NCBI RefSeq assembly: GCF_024349685.1
Contig: NZ_AP025944.1
Span: 2,610,001 to 2,674,000, forward strand
Source: Pseudomonas sp. LRP2-20
GTDB taxonomy: Bacteria; Pseudomonadota; Gammaproteobacteria; Pseudomonadales; Pseudomonadaceae
Direction of reading: 5' to 3'
DNA length: 64,000 nt
A model generated the notes under the pieces. It was not told the DNA's origin. It did no database searches and saw nothing but the letters and a program-made list of their open reading frames with translations. Shown piece by piece: positions 52,331-59,330 of this stretch. The number at the start of each line of letters is the position of its first letter. The stretch's first letter is position 1. The position numbers and the translations under genes are program-made.

Positions 52331-53245
52331 TCACAGGCTATCCGGGTCCCCGAAGAACATCTGTATCCGCGACCTCAGCCAGCGTTCCGCTGGGTCGTTG
52401 TCCTGCGCCCCGCGCCAGGCCATGTGCAGCTCGAACGTGCGCACTTCGATCGGCAGGTCTTCAGCGCGCAGCCCGCCGGCTGCGGTCAAGGCATCGGCTG
52501 TGTAGTCCGGCACCGTGGCGACGATATCGGTCCCCGCCAGCAAACTCCCCAAACCATTGAACTGCGGCACCGCCAGCACCACATGGCGCTTGCGGCCGAT
52601 TTCTTCCAGGGCTTCGTCGATGAAGCCCGACAAGTCACCGGCAAACGACACCAGCGCGTGCGGCCGTGCGCAGAAGTCGTCGAGGCTGATGCTGCCCGGC
52701 ACACTGTCGGCGCGCAGCAGCTTGGGCTTGCTGCGGCGCAGCACCTTGCGCTTGGCGTTGGCCGGTAATTCACTGGTGTAGCTGACCCCCACGGAAATCT
52801 CGCCCGAGGCCAGCAGGGTCGGCATCAGCAGGTAGTTGACCCGACGCACCACCAGGACGATGCCGGGGGCTTCGGCGCGAATGCGCTTGAGCAGCTGTGG
52901 CAGCAGGGCGAACTCGGCGTCGTCCGACAGGCCGATGCGGAACACTGCATTGCTGGTGGCCGGGTCGAACTCGGCCGCACGACTGACGGCGGTGGAGATC
53001 GAATCCAGCGCCGGCGACAGCAGGGCGAAGATTTCATGAGCCCTGGCCGACGGCTCCATGCTGCGCCCGGTGCGCACGAACAGCGGGTCGTCGAACAGGT
53101 TGCGCAGGCGCGACAGGGCCGCGCTGATTGCCGGCTGGCCGAGGAACAGCTTCTCGGCGGCACGGGTCACGCTACGCTCATGCATGAGGGTTTCGAACAC
53201 GATCAGCAGGTTGAGGTCTACGCGACGCAGGTCGTTTCGATTCAT
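52331..53245 (-). CDS. mexT: LysR-family regulator, MexT orthologue
   Basis: A 304-residue LysR protein whose sequence is very close to P. aeruginosa MexT as I remember it: MNRNDLRRVDLNLLIVFETL, FLGQPAISAALSRLRNLFDD, LVVRRVNYLLMPTLLASGEI and the C-terminus WLRSRIQMFFGDPDSL. MexT is a redox-responsive activator of mexEF-oprN and mexS. Here no pump genes lie downstream on its strand; its 3' neighbour is the HbpS-type gene. It diverges from a MexS-type oxidoreductase over 206 bp, as part of the P. aeruginosa arrangement. Target genes must be mexS and/or distant loci. Confidence 0.88.
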   Translation of the reverse strand: MNRNDLRRVDLNLLIVFETLMHERSVTRAAEKLFLGQPAISAALSRLRNLFDDPLFVRTGRSMEPSARAHEIFALLSPALDSISTAVSRAAEFDPATSNAVFRIGLSDDAEFALLPQLLKRIRAEAPGIVLVVRRVNYLLMPTLLASGEISVGVSYTSELPANAKRKVLRRSKPKLLRADSVPGSISLDDFCARPHALVSFAGDLSGFIDEALEEIGRKRHVVLAVPQFNGLGSLLAGTDIVATVPDYTADALTAAGGLRAEDLPIEVRTFELHMAWRGAQDNDPAERWLRSRIQMFFGDPDSL

Positions 53246-53451
53246 CGGTGCGCTTCGCCTAAAGTGGGGCAGGGGTGAATCTTAAGGCCAAAGGCTGTTA
53301 CCCTGCACCGTTTTCCGGGGGCCAATGCACAGGAAAGTCAGGTGCCCAATCGATGACAGGCATGTCGACTATTAATAGCCACTGATGGTCTAACGGCAAA
53401 AGCCCGGATAAAGTCCGTGGTAATACGAGATTCACACAGGCGAGGTATGCG

Positions 53452-54474
53452 ATGTCCCGCATGATCCGTTTCCACAAGTTCGGCGCTGCCGATGTGCTCC
53501 GTTGCGAGGAGCAGGCCGAACCGTCACCTGCCGTCGGCGAGGTGCAGATCCGCGTCGAGGCGATCGGCGTGAGCTGGTATGACGTGCTCTGGCGGCAGAA
53601 CCTGGCGCCATCCCAAGCCCGTCTGCCCGCAGGGATCGGCCATGAGATGGCCGGTGTGGTGACGGCGGTCGGCGAAGGCGTCGATGACATCGCGGTGGGC
53701 GACCGGGTCGCCAGCTTCCCGGCCACCAGTGCCAACGATCACCCAGTGTATGGCGATGTCATCGTCCTGCCGCGCAGCGCCATCACCCGTTATCCGGATG
53801 TGCTCACGCCGATCGAGGCCAGCGTGCATTACACGCCGCTGCTGATCGCCTACTTCGCCTACGTCGACCTGGCACGGGCCAAGGCCGGGCAGACCGCGCT
53901 GGTCACCGATGCCAGCCATTGTGCCGGGCCTGCCTTCGTGCAGCTGGGCAAGGCTCTCGGCCTGAAGGTATTTGCCGTCACCAAGGAACCCGAGCAGCGT
54001 GAATACCTGCTGGGCCTGGGCGCCGACAAGGTGATCGTCAGCGAAGAGCAGGACTTGCTCATGCAGGTTGGCAAGTACACCGATGGGCGCGGCGTCGACA
54101 TGGTCCTCGATGGCATGGGCGGCCCGCAGATGTCGCTGCTCGGCGATGTGCTGGCACCGCGTGGCAGCCTGGTGCTGTACGGCCTGCAGGGCGGCAACCA
54201 GACGCCATTCCCGGCCTGCGCGGCGTTCCAGAAGAACATCCAGTTCTACGTGCACTGTATCGGCAACTTCACCGGCAAGCCGGAACTGGGCATCAGCCAG
54301 GACCAGGTGGCCCTGCAGCGGGCCTTGCGCGATATCAACCAGTTCACCGCCGATCAATTGCTGACGCCACAGATCATCAAGGTGTACCCGTTCGCCGAAG
54401 TGGTCGAGGCCCATCGCTACATGGACGAATGCCCCTGTGGTGGGCGTGTAGTGCTCGATATGGCGCCGCGCTGA
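53452..54474 (+). CDS. mexS: Zinc-independent quinone-oxidoreductase-type MDR protein, MexS-like
   Basis: A 340-residue medium-chain dehydrogenase with the GroES-like N-domain (EIAGVSWYDVLWRQN-like segment, then GIGHEMAGVVTAVGEGVDDI and GDRVASFPA) and a cofactor domain (KAGQTALVTDASHCAGPAF, DMVLDGMGGPQM). It lacks the structural zinc cysteines of classical alcohol dehydrogenases. MexS in P. aeruginosa detoxifies electrophiles and its loss activates MexT. Divergence from mexT supports the name. A bidirectional terminator follows 17 bp after the stop. Confidence 0.83.
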   Translation: MSRMIRFHKFGAADVLRCEEQAEPSPAVGEVQIRVEAIGVSWYDVLWRQNLAPSQARLPAGIGHEMAGVVTAVGEGVDDIAVGDRVASFPATSANDHPVYGDVIVLPRSAITRYPDVLTPIEASVHYTPLLIAYFAYVDLARAKAGQTALVTDASHCAGPAFVQLGKALGLKVFAVTKEPEQREYLLGLGADKVIVSEEQDLLMQVGKYTDGRGVDMVLDGMGGPQMSLLGDVLAPRGSLVLYGLQGGNQTPFPACAAFQKNIQFYVHCIGNFTGKPELGISQDQVALQRALRDINQFTADQLLTPQIIKVYPFAEVVEAHRYMDECPCGGRVVLDMAPR

Positions 54475-54491
54475 CGGCATGTTTGGCAACG

Positions 54492-54517
54492 AAAAACCGG
54501 GCTGATGCCCGGTTTTT
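54492..54517. terminator. Bidirectional rho-independent terminator after mexS
   Basis: AAAAACCGGGC (54492-54502), loop TGAT, GCCCGGTTTTT (54507-54517): a perfect 11-bp stem with A-run and T-run flanks. Confidence 0.9.
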
Positions 54518-54732
54518 GCATTTTTGCCTGACTATATTTGAACAGGGTGAAGTTGCTGGTTTTGTAAGTTGATGTTGCTGGTTAATCATTGCCAGCTTCC
54601 TGGTGGGCTTTTCTGCTCTGCGCATTGTGCGTTTGCTGATTTCTGAATGGTATTTTCATCAGGATCTGTATCTTTTAATCCATATTCAACGCTCGATAAT
54701 GGCGCATTGATAGTTGGTGCAAGGAGCGTGCA

Positions 54733-54849
54733 GTGGAGAAGAGCAGGCACGGCGGTGCGCGGTTCAAGGCGGTAGCGGGTCCTTGGGCGGGCTCGTATTT
54801 TTCAATGGTGTGGCGACAGCGTTTAGCAACTTCAAAATTTCCTAATTAA
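54733..54849 (+). CDS. Putative 38-residue leader peptide or small protein
   Basis: A GTG-started frame with a good site AAGGAG (54721-54726) 6 bp upstream encodes MEKSRHGGARFKAVAGPWAG and a continuation SYFSMVWRQRLATSKFPN. It is basic and short, followed 83 bp later by the unknown 448-residue gene on the same strand. The surrounding 54540-54930 region is AT-rich and holds nothing else recognisable. It may be a leader ORF, a small protein or a chance frame; the ribosome-binding site is the only direct support. Confidence 0.35.
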   Translation: MEKSRHGGARFKAVAGPWAGSYFSMVWRQRLATSKFPN

Positions 54850-54935
54850 TTGTAGGAAGTTTCTTCAAGTTAGTTCCGCTGCCTTGGTGTTCAGGTGGCG
54901 TGCTTTTGTGCTGAATGAAGTTGTGAGGTAACGCC

Positions 54936-56282
54936 GTGAGTATTGTTCACGACCAGGCTATGCACTTTATCTATCAGCAAGTGCTGGAGCGCCTGTTGAA
55001 TCATATGTCCAAAGAACAACGCGCTTCGCTGCAGTTGTTGATCCAGCGCTTGCTGGTGGCCGCGGGTGGGCCGGAATACATCGGTACGTTCAGGTTGCTG
55101 GTGGTTCAGGGGGCAGACCGCCGCAGCGCCCGGCTGTTGGCCATATTGCGTGCCGCCCAGCTGAGCATTGCCTTGCGAGCACCGGTGACCTTCAAGTTGC
55201 GGGTCCTGGTGACCTGTTTGCCGGCCACCAGCAGCGCGTTGCTCGAGCAGCATGAGCGCAGTTTCAACGCCTTGTTCATGCATGATGATCCAAGGGTACA
55301 ACTGCTTATGGTCGAGGGAGCGGCCGTTGTGCCTTTCTGTCACCAGGCTGGCGCCACGGCCGGGCATCTACCCTTGTCACGCGAAGCCTTGCTGTTGTTC
55401 GGCCACCTCGTAGATGCACGCCCGGAAGCGCTGCTGGGCAGTCGCACACATCTGGAACTGGCCGATGGTGTTCGCCTGGCACTGGCCGAATACCCGGGCG
55501 CCGATGCGCTGATAACCGCCATGCCTGCCAGCCAGCGGCGCCGCTTTGCGGCCTGGGCCCGGCGGAGCCTGCGCCATGCAGGTGTCGCCAGCCCCGACGC
55601 GCTGCATCAGTGCGTAGCCAGCCTGGCCACGTGGCTGGCCCGGTTGCATGCCGTCGCAGCTTCACCGGGCAGGGTGATTGACGCGCCGGGCATCGCCCAG
55701 GAAAGGGCATTGCCGCTGCGGGTCATCGTGATCGACGATCTGCTCGCCCAGTTGCTCACTGCCAGCGAACTGGACCGGGTGATGGGCTGGGGTATCGAGC
55801 TTGGGCACGAAGGCGCGCCGCTGGCAGCATTTGTCGACCCTCTGGCGCTGGCGCAGCTGTACGAGATAGGCGGGCGCTGCAAGGCGCTTGCTGCGTCCAG
55901 GCAAGTGCTACGCCTGGTCAGGCCTCAAGCGCCTCAGCAGGCGCGCTTTGCCAAGGCTTACGGGCTGGAGCAGACCCAGCTTGCCTGTCTGTTGTATCGG
56001 CCGTTTGCCAACCAGGGGGCGGGGCTGGAGCGGTTTCTGCAGTGCCGTCACGCCGACATGCTGGTCGCCTTGCCTTACCTGCACCGGGCCTTGCAGGGCA
56101 GATCCTGCCCTGATGCCGTCAAGGACTGGATCGTGAACACCAGCGGCCTGCCACTGGCGCAATTGCGCATGGTCTACAAAGGGCGGCTGGGGGCGGGGGG
56201 ACGGCAACTGCTGGCCAACCTGGCGCGGCGGGATGTGCAGTTGCGGTTTGTGGGCGGCGCGACGCGCAAGGCTTCATCCTGA
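54936..56282 (+). CDS. Unknown 448-residue protein coupled to a MocR-like regulator
   Basis: GTG start at 54936 with GAGGT 7 bp upstream. The protein has no signal or membrane helix. Visible features: a Leu/Gln-rich helical start (IYQQVLERLLNHMSKEQRAS), a possible alpha/beta half (TFRLLVVQGADRRSARLLAI, RVLVTCLPATSSALLEQHER), a second part with LPLRVIVIDDLLAQLLTASE, and a C-terminal domain with FLQCRHADMLVALPYLHRAL. I recognise no family or catalytic motif. The stop TGA overlaps the ATG of the next gene (TGATG), so the two proteins are made in a coupled way and probably act together. Confidence 0.75.
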   Translation: MSIVHDQAMHFIYQQVLERLLNHMSKEQRASLQLLIQRLLVAAGGPEYIGTFRLLVVQGADRRSARLLAILRAAQLSIALRAPVTFKLRVLVTCLPATSSALLEQHERSFNALFMHDDPRVQLLMVEGAAVVPFCHQAGATAGHLPLSREALLLFGHLVDARPEALLGSRTHLELADGVRLALAEYPGADALITAMPASQRRRFAAWARRSLRHAGVASPDALHQCVASLATWLARLHAVAASPGRVIDAPGIAQERALPLRVIVIDDLLAQLLTASELDRVMGWGIELGHEGAPLAAFVDPLALAQLYEIGGRCKALAASRQVLRLVRPQAPQQARFAKAYGLEQTQLACLLYRPFANQGAGLERFLQCRHADMLVALPYLHRALQGRSCPDAVKDWIVNTSGLPLAQLRMVYKGRLGAGGRQLLANLARRDVQLRFVGGATRKASS

Positions 56283-57595
56283 TGGGGCGCGAGTTCGCCT
56301 ATCAGGCGGTGTACCGCTACCTGGTCGCCTTGATCGAAGAGGCAGAGCGGGGCGGGCAGCCACGCTTGCCTTCACTGCGGGCGTTGTCAAGGCGCCTGCG
56401 CGTCTCGCTGGCCACGGTGCAGGCTGCCTACAGCCTGCTCGAGCACGAAGGGCGTGTGCAGTCGGTGCCAAGGTCTGGCTACTTCGCCCAGGTGGGCGTG
56501 CAGGCCGGCCGGGCCGATGCAGCCCAGGCGCTACCGGCGCAGCCACTGCTGGAGCGCGCGCTGTTCGCCCATGAGCGGCGCCTGGGGCGGCTGCGTGCGC
56601 GGCCCACACACGTGCTGGGCGGGCCACGCCTGCGAGATGCCCTGGCCGAGCGCTATACCCAGTCTTCCCGTCAGTACTGGCGGCCTGAGGATGTGCACCT
56701 GGGCCCTGATGTGCAGGCGTTGCTGGAAACGCTGCTGCAGGCATTGGCGCTGCGCGGCAGTACCGTACTGGTCGCCTCCCCATGCTGTTGGCGCATATTG
56801 CGGGCCTTGCAACGTTGCGACGTGCGGGTCCTGGAGGTACCGCTGGTTGCCGGCGGCAGCCCTGATATCGGTAGCCTGTCCAGGCTGCTGGGCGGTGAAC
56901 CGGTGCGCATGGTGATCGTGCCTTCGTGCCTGGGTACCCCTGTGGGGCGCCTGGTGCCCGAGCGCGATCAGCAGCAGATTGCCGACCTGCTGGCCGTGCA
57001 CCCGGTCTGGTTGCTGGAAAACGATCTGGACAGCGAACTGTGCTTCTCCGGGCCACCGAGCTCACGCTTGCGTGACTGGGTGGACCCGCGCTGGTTGCTG
57101 GTGCTGGGTTCGCTGGAGGCGACAGTGGGCGGCGAGGCGCCCTATGCCTACCTGCTGGGGCGCCATATGGCCTTGGCAGAAGCGTTCGCCCAGCGCGCTT
57201 TCCAGCTCGCCCCGATGCGCCAACAGGCGCTGGCGCAGATGATCACTTCCGGGGAAATCGACGAGCACCTGGGCCGGATGCGGGTGGCACTGCGTGGGCG
57301 CATGGAGCAGTTGTGCCAGCACCTGCGCAGGGTGTTGGGCGAGCAGGTGGACTTTGACATGCCTGAAGGTGGGTACGCCTTGTGGGTGCGCCTGTCACCG
57401 ACCATGGTAAGCGCTCAAGCCGTGGCGGCGACAATGGACTCGGCATTGCAGGTGCTGGAAGGGGAGCAGTTCAGTCTGCACGGGCTTCACCGGCAGTTCC
57501 TGGCGCTGAGCTGGTTGGGTGAGCAGCCTGAGGCGCTGAGCGAGGCGCTGGAGAACCTGGCGCGGGCCCTGGCGTTTGACGCCATTCGTCGGTAG
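56282..57595 (+). CDS. MocR-like GntR-type regulator with degenerate aminotransferase domain
   Basis: A 437-residue fusion of a GntR winged helix (QPRLPSLRALSRRLRVSLAT, VQAAYSLLEHEGRVQSVPRS) and a class-I aminotransferase-like domain (VLGGPRLRDALAERY, HPVWLLENDLDSELCFSG, MPEGGYALWVRL). In MocR proteins the PLP Schiff-base lysine sits in a GSFSKTL-type motif; here that place reads GSLEATV (276-282), with Ala at the lysine position and no nearby Lys. PLP binding by the normal route is therefore unlikely. Translation is coupled to the unknown upstream gene by TGATG. Targets unknown. Confidence 0.82.
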   Translation: MGREFAYQAVYRYLVALIEEAERGGQPRLPSLRALSRRLRVSLATVQAAYSLLEHEGRVQSVPRSGYFAQVGVQAGRADAAQALPAQPLLERALFAHERRLGRLRARPTHVLGGPRLRDALAERYTQSSRQYWRPEDVHLGPDVQALLETLLQALALRGSTVLVASPCCWRILRALQRCDVRVLEVPLVAGGSPDIGSLSRLLGGEPVRMVIVPSCLGTPVGRLVPERDQQQIADLLAVHPVWLLENDLDSELCFSGPPSSRLRDWVDPRWLLVLGSLEATVGGEAPYAYLLGRHMALAEAFAQRAFQLAPMRQQALAQMITSGEIDEHLGRMRVALRGRMEQLCQHLRRVLGEQVDFDMPEGGYALWVRLSPTMVSAQAVAATMDSALQVLEGEQFSLHGLHRQFLALSWLGEQPEALSEALENLARALAFDAIRR

Positions 57596-57618
57596 GGCGG
57601 CGCAACGGGCCTGGGGGC

Positions 57619-57651
57619 TTGCCTGTGTGCCTGATCTGTATGTATAAACAG
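57619..57651 (+). promoter_or_regulatory. Sigma-70-like promoter overlapping a LexA (SOS) box
   Basis: CTGTATGTATAAACAG (57636-57651) fits the SOS box CTG-N10-CAG with the usual TATA-rich core. It overlaps a -10-like TATAAA (57643-57648) placed 18 bp after TTGCCT (57619-57624). LexA binding here would block transcription of the nuclease/helicase operon until DNA damage. Confidence 0.65.
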
Positions 57652-57680
57652 TGCTCACTTTTGCTGCCCGACCCTGTCCT

Positions 57681-59330
57681 GTGATCGCCCACTCTGTCGA
57701 TGACCCGCTGTATTACCTGCACAACTTCCGCCAGGTACTACTCTGGGTCGAGTCACGTTATGCCGACTTGCTCGACGAGCATGAAATGGCCTTTCTGCAT
57801 GCCTTTGCCGAGCTGGCGCAACCGGCCCAGGCGCTGATGGTGCGCATGGTGATGCGCAAGGGCGAGCTGTTTCGCTGTGACCGCCTGGACTATGCCGAAA
57901 TCGGTGACAGCATGGCGGCCTTGCAACCGCTGTTGGCATTGGGTTGGGTGCGCGAGCCCGAGGCCCTGAGCCTTGAGCAGCTGTTTGCACTGTTGCGCAA
58001 GGATGAACTTGCCCTCGGTTTCGCTGCGCAGTTGAGCCGTCCGCGGGCGGCCAAGGCCGACCTGTTTGAGCAACTGCGGCCCCTGTCGCTGGCCGCCCGG
58101 CCCTTGCGCGAGTGGTTCGCCCAGGCCCCGGTGGCAATCGTGCAGTGGTGCCTGCAGCCGCTGTGCGATCGCATGCGCCTGTTGTTTTTCGGCAACCTGT
58201 ACCAGGACTGGTCGGACTTCGTGCTGGCCGACCTGGGCCTGCTGCGTTACGAGCAGGTAGCGTTCAGCCCCGACTCACGTGCCCTGCAGCAGCGCAGCGA
58301 GGTCGACCAGGCCATCGCGCTGCACCAGTGCGCCGAGCGTCTGGAACTGGGTGAGGACCCTGGATCAATCCTGGCGACGCTTGCCGGCCTGAGTATCAAC
58401 AACCCCTGGCTGGCACGGCGCCATGGGCGGTTGCTGTTCGCCGTGGGCCAGCAGTGCGAGCGCCTGGGTGATTGGGATCAGGCCCTGGCGGTGTATGCCC
58501 GTAGCAGCCATGCGCAAGCGCGTATCCGCCAGGTTCGTGTGTACGAGCGCAGCGAGCGCTGGGCGCAGGCCGACGCATTGGCCCGGCAACTGGCTGCCGC
58601 ACCGGCCAACGCCCTGGAAGTTCAAGCCCTGGAGCGCATGTTGCCGCGGCTGGCCCGCAAGCTTGGCGGCCCCGCACAGCCCCGCCGGCGCGCCGCGCCC
58701 CTGGAGCTGATCGAACTGGAGTTGCCGCGTGAGCAGGCAGCGCTGGGTGTCGAGGAGGCCGTGCGCCAACATCTGGCACAAGCGGGTGGGCAGGCGCATT
58801 ACGTGGAGAACACGCTGTTCAACAGCCTGTTTGGCCTGTTGTGCTGGGAGGCGATCTTCGCTCCGGTTCCGGGGGCCTTCTTCAACCCGTTCCAGGCCGC
58901 GCCGCAGGATTTGCATGACAGCGATTTCCAGCAACGGCGCGCAGAAGCTTTCGCGGCCTGCCTGGGCCGCCTTGACGACGGTTCCCATCGCCAGGCCATC
59001 CTCGATTGCTACGCGGCCAAGCAAGGCCTGCAATCGCCGTTCGTGTTCTGGCCCATGCTCAGCGAAGCGTTGCTCGATCAGGCGCTGGCGTGCCTGCCCG
59101 CCGTGCATTTGAAACAGTGCTTCCTGCGCCTGTTGCAGGATATCCGCAACAACCGCGCCGGCATGCCGGACCTGATCCAGTTCTGGCCGGAGCAGCAGTG
59201 CTATCGGATGGTCGAGGTCAAGGGGCCGGGTGACCGCCTGCAGGACAATCAACTGCGCTGGCTGGCATTCTGCGCTGAGCACGGCTTGCCGGTGGCGGTC
59301 TGCCATGTGCGCTGGAGCGAGCCAGCGTGA
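57681..59330 (+). CDS. FAN1-like VRR-NUC domain structure-specific nuclease
   Basis: A 549-residue protein opening IAHSVDDPLYYLHNFRQVLL, as in Pseudomonas FAN1. The C-terminal VRR-NUC domain has the catalytic set D in AGMPDLIQFW (about 497), E and K in MVEVKGPGDRL (about 512-514) and Q in DNQLRWLAF. Middle regions resemble the SAP/TPR-like parts of FAN1. It cleaves branched and flap DNA during interstrand cross-link repair. I prefer the GTG at 57681 because the earlier GTG (57651) lies inside the SOS box; neither has a clear ribosome-binding site. The helicase gene overlaps by 4 bp (GTGA). Confidence 0.87.
   Translation: MIAHSVDDPLYYLHNFRQVLLWVESRYADLLDEHEMAFLHAFAELAQPAQALMVRMVMRKGELFRCDRLDYAEIGDSMAALQPLLALGWVREPEALSLEQLFALLRKDELALGFAAQLSRPRAAKADLFEQLRPLSLAARPLREWFAQAPVAIVQWCLQPLCDRMRLLFFGNLYQDWSDFVLADLGLLRYEQVAFSPDSRALQQRSEVDQAIALHQCAERLELGEDPGSILATLAGLSINNPWLARRHGRLLFAVGQQCERLGDWDQALAVYARSSHAQARIRQVRVYERSERWAQADALARQLAAAPANALEVQALERMLPRLARKLGGPAQPRRRAAPLELIELELPREQAALGVEEAVRQHLAQAGGQAHYVENTLFNSLFGLLCWEAIFAPVPGAFFNPFQAAPQDLHDSDFQQRRAEAFAACLGRLDDGSHRQAILDCYAAKQGLQSPFVFWPMLSEALLDQALACLPAVHLKQCFLRLLQDIRNNRAGMPDLIQFWPEQQCYRMVEVKGPGDRLQDNQLRWLAFCAEHGLPVAVCHVRWSEPA

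Noticed and set aside
53246..53451. A nod-box-like MexT site between mexT and mexS
   Set aside because: I could not find a convincing match to the ATCA-N5-GAT type motif by eye; CGATGACAGGCATGTCGAC is only vaguely similar.
57651..57680. GTG at 57651 as the FAN1 start
   Set aside because: Its first base is inside the SOS box and right after the -10 element, so it would precede or coincide with the transcription start; family homology begins later.
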